The notes under the pieces: generated by a model
Told to the model about the DNA's origin: nothing
The model's input: the letters and a program-made list of their open reading frames with translations, nothing else
Databases searched by the model: none
Part shown: positions 27,668 through 37,248 of the stretch, piece after piece
Layout: every line of letters begins with the position of its first letter
How positions within the stretch are numbered: the first letter of the stretch is position 1
Translations under genes and position numbers: made by a program
NCBI GenBank assembly: GCA_009377575.1
Contig: WHTU01000011.1
Location: 1-64,000, forward strand
From: Nitrososphaeraceae archaeon
Lineage (GTDB): Archaea > Thermoproteota > Nitrososphaeria > Nitrososphaerales > Nitrososphaeraceae
DNA length: 64,000 nucleotides
Direction: 5' to 3'

Positions 27668-28369
27668 CTACAGATAACCGTCTTTCCTTTCTTTTATTAG
27701 AAATTTACATACGGCATCGCCCTTGGCGGCTCTATGGGTTGTCTCGATTTCTGCATTAAGAAGCTTTTCAAATAATTCAGTTTCGATTGAGCATGCCTCC
27801 CAATGCTTTTCAGCGATGTGTATAATCGGACAATTATATTCTAACAAGATACGCTTTTCGCCACCCTTTGACTCCTTCTTTGTCTCAGCCATATATCCTT
27901 CCTCGTCTCGAATTCTAGCTAATTCCTTAACTTGTCTGTCAAAATCCATATCCTTAAGGCGCTTATAGTATAGATCGAAGAGTTCATTCTGACGCTCTCG
28001 TAGAACCTTTTCAACGCCTTCCTTGCCCATATTTCTTTCGATGAAATCGAGCGCTTGTGTTGCGATTGCGCTATAAGATTTTGGAAAAACCGTTTTACTT
28101 TGACTTGTCAGCTGGTATATCATTTTTGGTCTACCCACACGTCCTCTATTTTCGACCGCTTCTACCAAACCCCTTTGTTGTAATGATGAAAGATGCTTGT
28201 GGACTGCCATCCTTGAAATCTTCATTATTTTAGCCAGATCTTCAAGCCCTGCCTGGTGCATGACTTTAAGATAGTACAACAGCTTTTTCTTTGGCGCGCT
28301 AAATCCATCTGCAAAACTTTCTAAATTACGTGACATCGGCATCGTATTTACATGATTAGTAACACCCAT
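27668..28369 (-). CDS. SufR-like iron-sulfur-type winged-helix regulator
   Basis: A 233-residue regulator. An ArsR-like winged helix fills residues 25-90 (DLAKIMKISRMAVHKHLSSLQQRGLVEA, then GRVGRPKMIYQLT). The C-terminal half matches SufR/DeoR-like proteins, with cysteines in YNCPIIHI, EACSIETELF and GDAVCKFLI spaced like the three Cys that hold a [4Fe-4S] cluster. SufR represses Fe-S biogenesis genes; none are adjacent, so the targets are unknown. A perfect palindrome right before the start suggests self-regulation. Confidence 0.85.
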   Translation of the reverse strand: MGVTNHVNTMPMSRNLESFADGFSAPKKKLLYYLKVMHQAGLEDLAKIMKISRMAVHKHLSSLQQRGLVEAVENRGRVGRPKMIYQLTSQSKTVFPKSYSAIATQALDFIERNMGKEGVEKVLRERQNELFDLYYKRLKDMDFDRQVKELARIRDEEGYMAETKKESKGGEKRILLEYNCPIIHIAEKHWEACSIETELFEKLLNAEIETTHRAAKGDAVCKFLIKERKDGYL

Positions 28370-28371
28370 TC

Positions 28372-28389
28372 ATAAACCATTTGGTTTAT
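28372..28389. promoter_or_regulatory. inverted repeat upstream of the SufR-like gene
   Basis: ATAAACCA, two bases, TGGTTTAT: a perfect 8-bp inverted repeat starting 3 bp upstream of the regulator start codon and overlapping the region where a TATA box and initiation site would lie. Probable operator for the SufR-like dimer. Confidence 0.6.
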
Positions 28390-28501
28390 AAATACGTGTG
28401 ATGGAGGAAAATTCAACTGAGGATAATTCGTCTTTTCCATAAAGCCCTCATAAGGTAATACGGATAATCCTTATCTAGTGCTTAATTGATCAGCGATTTT
28501 A

Positions 28502-29393
28502 TTAGAACATATTCTGAACGTCGATAAAATATGGAGTTCCCTGAAGGTACATTACCTCTCCTGAGTCATATACAATATATAGATAAATAAAATAAAATGA
28601 AATTGAAGAACTAGCTATATGGAAGTCTTGCGATATTTCTGTTAGCTGTGAAATTGCATTGCCCACATCCGAATTTGATGTCCCCCAAAGAACGAGTGTT
28701 TGTTCATCGCCAGTTCCTTCTTGTCCTCCTCTAAGATCTTTGAAATTATGTGTTCCCAATATCGAGAATCCTCTGCTCTCGAGATCTGTGATCTGAGTTG
28801 CAAGATCCATTGTGGGGATCATTAGTATTCCAACTGTATCGTACGGTTCAGAAGTAAGAGGAGATGATACTTGATCTTCCACAATAATATTTCCTCGCAT
28901 TATATAACCTTGATCATACTCGACTGTATCTTCGTAGTTGAATTCGCCTACTTCGTTAAATGTCTGATTTCTTGCTTCAAATTCTGTAAACTCTCCCGTC
29001 TGGAAAAGATTCTGGCCAGTTATATTGTCTTTTACTACGATATCGTGTTCATGTCCTGCATCACCATTGAACCAAAATACATTGGTTCCTGGACTTACAA
29101 CCGCAATTTAAGGAACAAATGACTGATCTATGAATCTAGGCTCGTTATCCTCTCCAGGACCATGATGTCCTTCATTGGGTATTAGAATTACCAGATTCTT
29201 TACATTTTCTCCAATTTGCAATATGTGATTTTCATATATGGATTGAACCTAGCCGCTTTTAGTTGGCTGGGTTATCATGGTCGGTGCAGGAGATGTTGCG
29301 GTCGTTGCAGAAGCAAGTTTTGACGCCGTAGCGGTAACAATTCCGGCTAACCCAATCAAAAGTATTGTTATCACCACGTAATTTTTTATTCAT
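28502..29393 (-). pseudogene. cupredoxin-like secreted protein, inactivated paralog
   Basis: Reading from ATG 29393, one base too many in an A6 run (29381-29387 region) puts the start out of frame with the signal peptide (VVITILLIGLAGIVTATA). The body frame then meets TAG just before SIYENH and TAA exactly where the intact paralog at 61959-62774 has a Glu (FVP then stop, then AVVSPGTNVFWFNGDAGHEHD). The rest, including NEVGEFNYEDTVEYDQGYIMRGN and the C-terminal GDEQTLVLW domain, aligns well, and the C-terminus reads on about 40 residues further. With three lesions it is a pseudogene rather than a single sequencing slip. Confidence 0.85.
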
Positions 29394-30157
29394 ACTTCAT
29401 GTATATATTCATAATTGGAAAAAGGTGCAAGACATAATAACGTTGATGTCAATGATTTTTTGAATGTTTCATAACAGACAAACAATTAAAGACAAATTAA
29501 AAACTATAGTACAAACAATTTATTAATGTTCAATTGTTGTCAAGAAGTCTTGACTTTTTCGTAAGTGATCGCTATATGTGTCGGTATGAACCTCAATCTT
29601 CTATATAGATATCAAGAACAGTATCATCGTATTAAAGTCGTGGTGGTTGACCTTTAGTTTAGATTTAGATTTAGATTTATTTTAACCCACAAGGAAGTAT
29701 ATTCTTCAGTTCCAGATGAATGGGCGAATCTGCTAGACATAAGACAGCAACTAGCAAATAATTGATGTTAGATCTATGAATAAAAAATATTAATAATCTT
29801 GTTTTATGATGGTATGGTGTTGATATTAAAAATATTTCATATTAGCTAAACCTATTTACACTTTTCCATCAGTTTAGAAATCCCTTGAAATGGTGACAAT
29901 ATTATTGTTATTCCTTAAGATTGAAAACTAAAGCTACATTTATTAGATACTTCTGATCACATTTAGATTTATTTGAATTTAGTACTAAGGAGAATATTGA
30001 AGTTCTAAGCATGTAATTTTGTTTCTGAGAGTTTCTGATCATATTATCTAATTATTTTACATGTACAATGGCAGTAGTATCTTAAAATTTGAATTGAGAA
30101 TAATAGGGCTAGCTCTTATATAAGACAAGTTATAAATGTACAATGAAATTTTAAGAA
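29394..30157. other. intergenic region, no gene supported
   Basis: 764 bp of strongly AT-rich DNA. A short TTTAGA repeat (four to five units) occupies about 29653-29679. No protein-like frame. The end of the region presumably contains the promoter of the LpxD-like gene (TCTTATATAAGACAAG near 30113-30128). Confidence 0.45.
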
Positions 30158-31291
30158 ATGCCATCTCGTCACTCCAAACGTACCCATTCGAGTAGTATTA
30201 GTGACAATAAAGGCAGACTTCCTTCATCATTTGATATTGTGTCTATTCTTTCAAATCTAGGGATTAAATACTCTATTTATAACTCAAAGGAAGATTTTGA
30301 TTCAACGAGCATTTATGGCGTAAAGGATTTAAAAAGTGCCTCAAGTGAAGATTTATCATTTTGTTCGTTCGATGATGCAGAAAAGGCCATAATGGGTATA
30401 TCAAAATCAAATGCCAGGGTCATAATTTGCCACCAATCGCTAGAGGGCTTAGTATACCCCAGATCGGGAAAGCAACAATGTTTGATATTCGTAAAAAATC
30501 CTAGAATGGTTGTGATGAAAATCATAAATGAAATCTATTATTCTCCTTCTGTAAATAAAAAGAAGAGAAATCGTCAGAATGAGGAAATTCTGATAGTTTC
30601 TCCAACTGCAACTCTATCTAAATCAGCAAGAATAGGAAAGAATTGCACAATCGGTAACTTTACCAAGATAGGAGATAAGTGTATAATAGGAGATAATACA
30701 GTTGTTGGTGATCGTGTAATAATAGAGCAGAATACAAGGATTGGTAAGAATTGTATTATACAACCTGGAACAGTTATCGGAGCTGATGGTTTTGCATATG
30801 AGAGACTGGAGGATACTCTTGAGCTGCAAAGATTTCCACATATTGGAGGAGTAGTTATAAGCAATAATGTAGAGATCTGTTCTAACTGTTCTATAGCAAG
30901 GGGTTCACTTTCTGATACAATAATTGGAGAGGGAACCAAGATTGATGCTCTAGTGCACATAGCTCATAATGTAGAAATAGGAAGACATTGTGCTTTGACA
31001 GCAGGAACTATTATAGGAGGGAGTACTAGAATTGGTGATATGTGCTGGACTGGTTTGAATTCAACTATAAAACATAAAGTTAAGATTGGAAATAAAGTAA
31101 TTATTGGTAGTGGTGCATCTGTAATTAATAATATTGATGATGAAGATATAGTTGCAGGAGTTCCTGCAAAATCAATAAAGCATAAAGTGAGATCTAATCA
31201 GCTATTTCTTATGGCAGGACATCGAAGTCATACAAGTAACGGTCTGAAAAGAGATACTGACAATAACAATACCATAAGTATAGAAAAGTAG
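30158..31291 (+). CDS. LpxD-like hexapeptide-repeat acyltransferase
   Basis: A 377-residue protein resembling UDP-3-O-acylglucosamine N-acyltransferase. The N-terminal domain (about 25-130) has the LpxD-type nucleotide-binding pattern (KDLKSASSEDLSFCSFDDA). From about 150 to 345 isoleucine-rich hexapeptides form a left-handed beta helix. The segment HIAHNVEIGRHCALTAGT contains the His equivalent to the LpxD catalytic base. It ends in VAGVPAKSIKHKV, usual for these enzymes. Archaea make no lipid A, so it probably N-acylates a nucleotide sugar for glycans or another surface polymer. No sugar genes are adjacent. Very low GC codon use. Confidence 0.82.
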   Translation: MPSRHSKRTHSSSISDNKGRLPSSFDIVSILSNLGIKYSIYNSKEDFDSTSIYGVKDLKSASSEDLSFCSFDDAEKAIMGISKSNARVIICHQSLEGLVYPRSGKQQCLIFVKNPRMVVMKIINEIYYSPSVNKKKRNRQNEEILIVSPTATLSKSARIGKNCTIGNFTKIGDKCIIGDNTVVGDRVIIEQNTRIGKNCIIQPGTVIGADGFAYERLEDTLELQRFPHIGGVVISNNVEICSNCSIARGSLSDTIIGEGTKIDALVHIAHNVEIGRHCALTAGTIIGGSTRIGDMCWTGLNSTIKHKVKIGNKVIIGSGASVINNIDDEDIVAGVPAKSIKHKVRSNQLFLMAGHRSHTSNGLKRDTDNNNTISIEK

Positions 31292-31515
31292 AAACAGACT
31301 ATTTGGCCTTCCTAGCTAGTCACCAGTATTATCTTCGGCGTCATTGATGCCTATTATACACACCCTTTCTATAACCAAAGAAGAAAGACAGACTTGACAA
31401 AGCTCATATACATATACATTCAAAACATTATAAAAAATGTTGCCTTGGAAAGCGTACGTATTCAAAAGGCACCAGTGATAGTATTAATCTGTCCAAGGCG
31501 AACACTAATTGTATG

Positions 31516-33417
31516 TCAATTCTTATCACTATATCTATGATTTATCCATAGATCAGTAAACTGAAATTTATCAACGTCTACTAATCCTTTATCCGTTAGC
31601 TTCAAAGAAGGGATAACAGGAAGTGCTAGAAAAGAAAGTAACATGAATGGAACTTTTATCACATTACTGCCAAGCTTTAGGCACGCTCCATTAAGCGCTT
31701 CAAGACTCAAAATTACCGATTCTATTGGCATATCTGAGATAAGTCCTGCGATGGGAAGTGGCAGGCTCGTTATAACCTCTCTATCAAGCGCTACTGATAA
31801 GCCTCCACCTATTGATGAAACATGTCTTGCAGCTGTCAACATATCCATATCGTTCATGCCAGCAACTATCAGGTTATGGGAGTCGTGTGCCACACTGCTT
31901 GCTATAGCCCCTTTTTGTATACCTAACCCTTGAACAAAACCAAGTCCCACATTTCCTGTTCTATGATGGCGTTCAATTACTGCGAGCTTTGCCAAGTCTC
32001 TATTAGGATCTGCGATCGCTTCATATTCTCCACCAATTTTCGCCTGAAGAGCTCTTTTTTGGGTAATGATTTGTCCTGGAACGACACCAATTACTTGTAA
32101 CAACGAAGATGAAGTTGAAGATGAGCTAGTATCCGAACCTGCGTAAATTGCAAACATTTTTGGATCTTCGAGATTTTTAATGTGCATTGAATTTTCTTGA
32201 AGAACAGATGAAACAGAAATTGAATTCTTATCGATTGAACGATTATTGACTTTTCTTATTGCATTAATGCTTCCTATTTCTGTTCCATCAAGAAAGACTT
32301 GAGAAATGGTAAACGATTCCAAGTCATCTAATAATATAAAATCTGCCTTAAATCCTGGTGCTATTGCACCCACATGATTTAATCCAAAGTACCTAGCCGT
32401 ATTAATAGACGCCATCTGAATTGCTCTTATTGGTGCTAGCCCTAACATAATACACATACGAACCAAGTAATCCATGTGTCCATTCTCCTTCAAATCTATC
32501 GGATCACGATCGTCTGAAACAAGGCTGAAATGAGCGCTGTTGAATTTGTTAACTAGAGGAAGGAGGTCTTTAAGATTCTTTTCATGAGCTCCCTGTCTCA
32601 CCATAATATGCATCCCTTTGCGCAACTTTTCCCTTGCTTCTTTTATTGTTGTGCATTCATGATCACTTCCCAATCCAGCTATAATATAGGCACTAAGCAA
32701 TTTCCCAGAAAGGAGTGGTGCGTGTCCATCCTTAGGCCTTGAACCTGCAGTAATTAGCTTAGCTAGGACCTCTGCATCCTCAATAATGACCCCTGGATAA
32801 TTCATCATTTCTGCCAATCCAATGACTCGATTCGGATAACGCTGTAAGTAATCTTGCATATCTGTTGGAAGAATCGTGGCCCCAGATCTTTCCATGCTTG
32901 TTGCTGGGACACAGGAGGGCATCATAAGATAAACCTTGACAAGTAAGTTCATACTTGAACTCAGAAAATAATCCAATCCTGCGAGGCCAAATACATTTGC
33001 TATTTCATGGGGATCACATATTACCGATGAGGTTCCATGTAATGCTACTGCATTACAAAATTCGATAGGAGATAGAAAAGTGGACTCTATATGTATATGG
33101 CCATCAATAAGCCCCGGACACATATATCTTCCATTAGCATCATATGACCGTCTGGCATTGTCATACCCTTCTCCAATTCCTACGAATATTCCGTCTGCGA
33201 TGGCGAGATCAGTTTGATAGACATCTCCAGAAAATACGTTTACTATTCTAGCATTTTTTATAACCAAGTCGACCTTCGTTTTGCCTTTAGCTAGAGTAAT
33301 CTTTCTTTTTAGGTCTACAATCTCATCGGTTCCATTGCCGTAACGATCTTTATTGTTGGCTTCGATTATTCCACACAATCTTGAATTTTCGTCCTTCTTA
33401 GAATTGGAGTATCGCAT
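31516..33417 (-). CDS. ade: adenine deaminase
   Basis: A 633-residue amidohydrolase that converts adenine to hypoxanthine and ammonia. It contains the metal-binding LIDGHIHIESTFLSP, DPHEIANVFG, GLAEMMNYPGVI, GKLLSAYIIAGLGSDHE and SLVSDDRDP motifs of the ade family. The C-terminal domain has HDSHNLIVAGMNDMDM. Length fits the family (about 570-600) with a 30-residue N-terminal extension, so the start may be an internal Met. It is preceded on the same strand by a phosphoribosyltransferase gene 89 bp upstream, consistent with purine salvage and with release of ammonia. Confidence 0.93.
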   Translation of the reverse strand: MRYSNSKKDENSRLCGIIEANNKDRYGNGTDEIVDLKRKITLAKGKTKVDLVIKNARIVNVFSGDVYQTDLAIADGIFVGIGEGYDNARRSYDANGRYMCPGLIDGHIHIESTFLSPIEFCNAVALHGTSSVICDPHEIANVFGLAGLDYFLSSSMNLLVKVYLMMPSCVPATSMERSGATILPTDMQDYLQRYPNRVIGLAEMMNYPGVIIEDAEVLAKLITAGSRPKDGHAPLLSGKLLSAYIIAGLGSDHECTTIKEAREKLRKGMHIMVRQGAHEKNLKDLLPLVNKFNSAHFSLVSDDRDPIDLKENGHMDYLVRMCIMLGLAPIRAIQMASINTARYFGLNHVGAIAPGFKADFILLDDLESFTISQVFLDGTEIGSINAIRKVNNRSIDKNSISVSSVLQENSMHIKNLEDPKMFAIYAGSDTSSSSTSSSLLQVIGVVPGQIITQKRALQAKIGGEYEAIADPNRDLAKLAVIERHHRTGNVGLGFVQGLGIQKGAIASSVAHDSHNLIVAGMNDMDMLTAARHVSSIGGGLSVALDREVITSLPLPIAGLISDMPIESVILSLEALNGACLKLGSNVIKVPFMLLSFLALPVIPSLKLTDKGLVDVDKFQFTDLWINHRYSDKN

Positions 33418-33506
33418 ATGAAGACAGTGATAAATTTAATCCACATATTATAAACATTCCAAAAAAATTAAAAGATGCTGCTATGGTAGTACGTTATCCG
33501 TTTTTT

Positions 33507-33977
33507 TCATTCCCATGGGAATACAATCCACTTCTTATGGTTCAATATCTCTCCGACATATGCCTCCCCACAGCAACCACCACCACCACCATCATTATCT
33601 GCGAATCTTCTTATGAGGAATGCAAAATCACAATTAAATTTTCCCACTTCATTAGAGACAACAGAAAATATATTTCCCGTATCATATATATCGTCAATTA
33701 CGAGATATTTTTTGCTTTCGAACAATGAAGGCATCTCCTCTTTATGTAGTTTTTTACTTCTAATTGGTATAAATGAAATATAATTAATATCAAGTTCACG
33801 TGCTATTAATCTAGCTGGAATGATTCCTCCATTTGTGATTCCCAGAATAGCATCGTACCTTTTATTTGACCTCAGTATCATATCTGCGACTGTTTTTATC
33901 AATAATTCTATTTGTTTCCAACTATAGTACTCTTTTGGGGAACTATATTCGTTCACTTCTTCTGATGTGGACTCCAA
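33507..33977 (-). CDS. purine-type phosphoribosyltransferase
   Basis: A 156-residue type I phosphoribosyltransferase. The PRPP-binding loop is YLVIDDIYDTGN (about 92-103), and the pyrophosphate loop is ILGITNGGIIPARLIAREL (about 44-62). This resembles archaeal hypoxanthine/xanthine-guanine enzymes (Gpt/Hpt-like). A DNDGGGGGCCGEAYVGE insertion near the C-terminus is unusual. It is followed by adenine deaminase, so the pair would turn adenine into hypoxanthine and then a nucleotide. The base preference is inferred from that context. Confidence 0.85.
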   Translation of the reverse strand: MESTSEEVNEYSSPKEYYSWKQIELLIKTVADMILRSNKRYDAILGITNGGIIPARLIARELDINYISFIPIRSKKLHKEEMPSLFESKKYLVIDDIYDTGNIFSVVSNEVGKFNCDFAFLIRRFADNDGGGGGCCGEAYVGEILNHKKWIVFPWE

Positions 33978-34367
33978 TTACTTCTCAACCTCCAAGAAAA
34001 ATAATAATGACATTGGTGATGCCGAAGATAATGATGATGATGATGATAATACTAATAGCAATAGGAATAGCGAGAACCGCAACAACCAGGCTATCCTGTC
34101 TATTTACTTATTATAAATCATACGTAATGTACTTAAATTTTGGCGATTATTGGACTAAATTATTGCTATAGGTTGATAATATACTATGAATTGATGCATC
34201 AAGTCTTGTCTTTAATCGGAATATGAGTAGGAGGGCTTGGGGTGAGAAAGCCCGGTTAGTAAGGCGCATTTCAATAGTAGATGCTGCTCTAGTTGTGGGG
34301 ATTTAGGATGGTCTATATTTACGTATAACATCTTCAGAATATATATAATATATTAGGATAACACGAT
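33978..34367. other. intergenic region between divergent genes
   Basis: No gene supported. Nearest the phosphoribosyltransferase lies a simple ATGATG-rich tract (about 34027-34050), out of any good frame. The isochorismatase promoter should lie near 34335-34360, where ATATATAATATATT is seen. Confidence 0.45.
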
Positions 34368-35018
34368 ATGCGCGACTTCATCTCCCCTGATAATAAGCAT
34401 TCAGCTTTGATAATTGTAGACGTCCAGCGTGATTTTGCGTTGTCTGGTTCCAGTGCTGAAATTCCTGGGACAATGCAAGCTTTACCCTATATCCAAATTC
34501 TCGCAGAAGGTTACAGAAATCTTGGCTATCCAATAATTCATGTAGTAAGGATATATAATCAGGACGGATCGGACGTTGATCTATGCCGAAGGGAGGCTGT
34601 CATAAGTGGGAAGCAAATGGTAATAGCCGGCAGTGTTGGCGCCGAAATTGTGGACGAACTTAAACCTTCAACTAGTACAAGATTAGATCCAACTCTTTTG
34701 TTGTCAGGCCGCCTGCAACAGATTAGTCCAGTGGAGTGGATCATGTACAAACCAAGATGGGGAGCATTTTACAGAACTCCTTTGGAGGAACATCTACGCA
34801 GCTTAGGTGTTAATACGGTGACGATATCTGGATGCAATTATCCTAACTGTCCTAGGACAACGATATACGAAGCAAGCGAACGAGACTTCCGGATTGTTTT
34901 CGCACAGGATGCTACTTCACAAACATATGAAAAGGCTTTAGAAGAGCTGAATAGCATCGGAGTATCGATAATGGATACAAACAAATGCATAAACTGGTTA
35001 GGATCACAAAGTTGCTAA
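34368..35018 (+). CDS. isochorismatase-family cysteine hydrolase
   Basis: A 216-residue alpha/beta hydrolase of the cysteine hydrolase superfamily. The triad can be placed: Asp in IIVDVQRDF (about residue 19), Lys in MYKPRWGAF, and Cys in GCNYPNCPRTTIYEASER. The cis-peptide and substrate loop region shows a GCNYPNCP form rather than the common GxxTNxCV. Family members hydrolyse isochorismate, nicotinamide, ureidoacrylate or similar amides; this one cannot be assigned a substrate. It is alone, with a TATA-rich leader. Confidence 0.9.
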   Translation: MRDFISPDNKHSALIIVDVQRDFALSGSSAEIPGTMQALPYIQILAEGYRNLGYPIIHVVRIYNQDGSDVDLCRREAVISGKQMVIAGSVGAEIVDELKPSTSTRLDPTLLLSGRLQQISPVEWIMYKPRWGAFYRTPLEEHLRSLGVNTVTISGCNYPNCPRTTIYEASERDFRIVFAQDATSQTYEKALEELNSIGVSIMDTNKCINWLGSQSC

Positions 35019-35425
35019 TGAATAAACGGAACGTCCAATTCCAGCATACTAGAGTTGTCGGCGATAAATTTTATTGCTTAAAGTGGTATTACCATAAGAC
35101 ACCCCTTTGAGTTTTTTTAATGGAAAAAGGAAGCTCATCTAGTTTGCGATTCTCAGTATTCTGTAATTGGAATATAATAGAGTCATGCACTCATTACCTT
35201 ACGTTAATCATGATTTAATTATGTCATTAGAGTTATTCTAACATCATGACTTTGTTATTCTAAAACAAACAAGGGCAAGATAACCATGAATAGAACGACG
35301 CGATTTAGCCATCCTGCCCTTGCTTTTTTTGGAACGTCGACAGCAATAGTGGGTAGTTAATGTAGTTATTAGAAGAAATAATAATAGATGGATATAATTT
35401 CCTCTTTTTCGGTTGTACTGAGGAA
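35019..35425. other. intergenic region between convergent genes
   Basis: Nothing coding is seen. Short T runs (GTTTTTTT near 35110; CTTTTTTT near 35322) could terminate transcripts from either side. Confidence 0.45.
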
Positions 35426-36451
35426 CTAGGGAACACTCATACCTGTTTCTAGCATGCCTTTCTCCATCTGTCTTTCTCTTTGTTCTACAAGTTTGTCCGA
35501 GTTCAGTTGCTTATTATATCCTTCCGCAAGTTGTTCATTTACATCAAGCACAGCTGTGTTCGTGTTTTCGTACGGGCTACCAATTCTAAGAGGTAATGCA
35601 TCTGCTTCTTCCTGGTCCAGGATTACACTACCTGGTGGAACAAATTTGTTATTAGGAATTGAAACTCCATTTGAGATTGTGCTTGAAATACCTATCGCAA
35701 TATTGTTGCCAACTTTTGCATCAAAGATTATACTCTTCATACCAACAAAAGTATTGTTTCCCACCCAAGCAGGTCCATGAACCATTGAATCATGTGCTAA
35801 GCTTGTATTTGTTCCAACAAATATTGAATAACCCTCTGAAAACTGAGAGCTATTTGCCATTAGTCTGTCACCAGCTTCAGAATATCTTCTTCCGTCAATA
35901 TTCTTGCCTTTTTCGGTAGTTTCAAGTCCATGCAATATTACACCGTCCTGCATATTGGAATAATCACTGACATGAATAGGAGTCCCCTCATCTCCTCTAC
36001 ATACTGCTGTAGGAGCAACCATTACTAATTTACCTAAATAACAGTTGCCAATGACTACTGCAAAGGGATGAATGAAAGCTGTTTCTTGAATTTCTGGAAA
36101 TGAAATGTTTGTATTAAAATCTGTTTTGATATTTGAATGGATATTGGGCCATTCTTTGCTGTATGAAGAATGATTATCGGATTCATTTGTCATGATAATT
36201 AGAGAACTGTTTCCTCCTCTTGAAGAGATCAGTTCTTCACCGTTTATTGCAATGGCAGGTGTTACTGGTTGCAAAGGCATTACGCCTATTCCAATAGCTG
36301 CAGACATAATCATTGTTGCTACTAATGCAATTAATCTTCCATTATGCTTGGCCATAATCATTGCGATCTGTCTCGCAGTATTTTTTCTTCTAGTCATTCT
36401 AGAGATGAAAGCAGTTCCTGATATATTTCTATTATGTACAAGCCGACGCAT
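35426..36451 (-). CDS. secreted gamma-class carbonic anhydrase
   Basis: A 341-residue precursor. A basic N-terminus is followed by a signal anchor (GRLIALVATMIMSAAIGIGV), so the enzyme is exported. The mature part is a left-handed beta helix (FAVVIGNCYLGKLVMVAPTAVCRGDEG, VGNNTFVGMKSIIFDAKVGNN). The Cam-type zinc ligands fit in GVILHGLE and SLAHDSMVHGPAWVG. An acidic loop (ETTEKGKN to RLMANSSQ) corresponds to the proton-shuttle loop of Methanosarcina Cam. Extracellular carbonic anhydrase would help convert bicarbonate to CO2 near the cell surface, useful for an autotroph. Monocistronic. Confidence 0.9.
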   Translation of the reverse strand: MRRLVHNRNISGTAFISRMTRRKNTARQIAMIMAKHNGRLIALVATMIMSAAIGIGVMPLQPVTPAIAINGEELISSRGGNSSLIIMTNESDNHSSYSKEWPNIHSNIKTDFNTNISFPEIQETAFIHPFAVVIGNCYLGKLVMVAPTAVCRGDEGTPIHVSDYSNMQDGVILHGLETTEKGKNIDGRRYSEAGDRLMANSSQFSEGYSIFVGTNTSLAHDSMVHGPAWVGNNTFVGMKSIIFDAKVGNNIAIGISSTISNGVSIPNNKFVPPGSVILDQEEADALPLRIGSPYENTNTAVLDVNEQLAEGYNKQLNSDKLVEQRERQMEKGMLETGMSVP

Positions 36452-36931
36452 CAGGAAGGACTAAAGATGTATTGGGACAGGTTCGAATATCCGAAAAGCG
36501 TAGTATCATTGCTTAAGAAACCAAATTTTTGGATTATCATTCTAATTTCTTTTCTGTATTTTAGGCGCTGTGTAGAAATCATCACAACAGTGACAAGATT
36601 TGTTAGGGTATGCATATTATAGGCAATGCATATGAAGTATAGTCCTCCGTTCTCTGTTTTTACTAGCCTTAAAGTAACATATTCTCCAAATACCCCTCTT
36701 TATGATAGACATTATGTGGGCTATAGTACTCACTGAATGGATAGACATCCAGATTCAGATTGTATAAGTAGAAGAGTTTGAAAGACTCGACTTTAACCAA
36801 ATGGTGAACCATAATCTCAGGAGCACTTCTATATCTGCGAATTTATGCTCTAACCATACTGCATCCATCTGTTCTTTTGCTGCCTGAGCAAGCAATCATT
36901 ATTCAATACGAGATGGCTAGTATACTTTTGT
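36452..36931. other. intergenic region, no gene supported
   Basis: 480 bp between the carbonic anhydrase start and a doubtful small gene. A GGTTCGAATA stretch near 36480 recalls a tRNA T-loop, but no cloverleaf can be drawn around it. Confidence 0.4.
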
Positions 36932-37248
36932 TTATTTCACAATGGAGCTACTTCCTGTCAGTTTTTGATCTAATGTACAGGTCTTTTGATTCATATGTTG
37001 ATCCAGATTTGATAATATTTGTTTCTTTAGTTGAATCTGCATATCATACGAATCTTGTAACTTTTTGAGTTGCGATATACGTGAGCTCAGAATTGCTATT
37101 TCATCTCCGAATTGCTTCTTCCTCCATTCCATATCAATTGCATTACTAGCCAATCTTTGAATCCTGTTTTTAAGGATGGTGGATCAAAAGCGGCGAATCT
37201 TAACATAGACTGAATATCTTTTTGGTTAATCAATGTGTTTTTCTTCAT
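36932..37248 (-). pseudogene. small coiled-coil protein, probably frameshifted
   Basis: From ATG 37248 the frame reads MKKNTLINQKDIQSMLRFAA; at an A5 run near 37170 the next frame takes over smoothly (KNRIQRLASNAIDMEWRKKQFGDEIA), continuing as a heptad-like coiled coil (ISQLKKLQDSYDMQIQLKKQI). One extra A would join both into a protein of about 105 residues. No family recognised. Either a recently broken gene or a base-calling error; it might also be chance. Confidence 0.35.

Noticed and set aside
33978-34170. 101-codon plus-strand frame rich in Met/Ile near an ATGATG tract
   Set aside because: Low-complexity artefact overlapping the phosphoribosyltransferase start.
36475-36500. possible tRNA T-loop (GGTTCGAATA)
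   Set aside because: No acceptor, D or anticodon arms can be paired around it.
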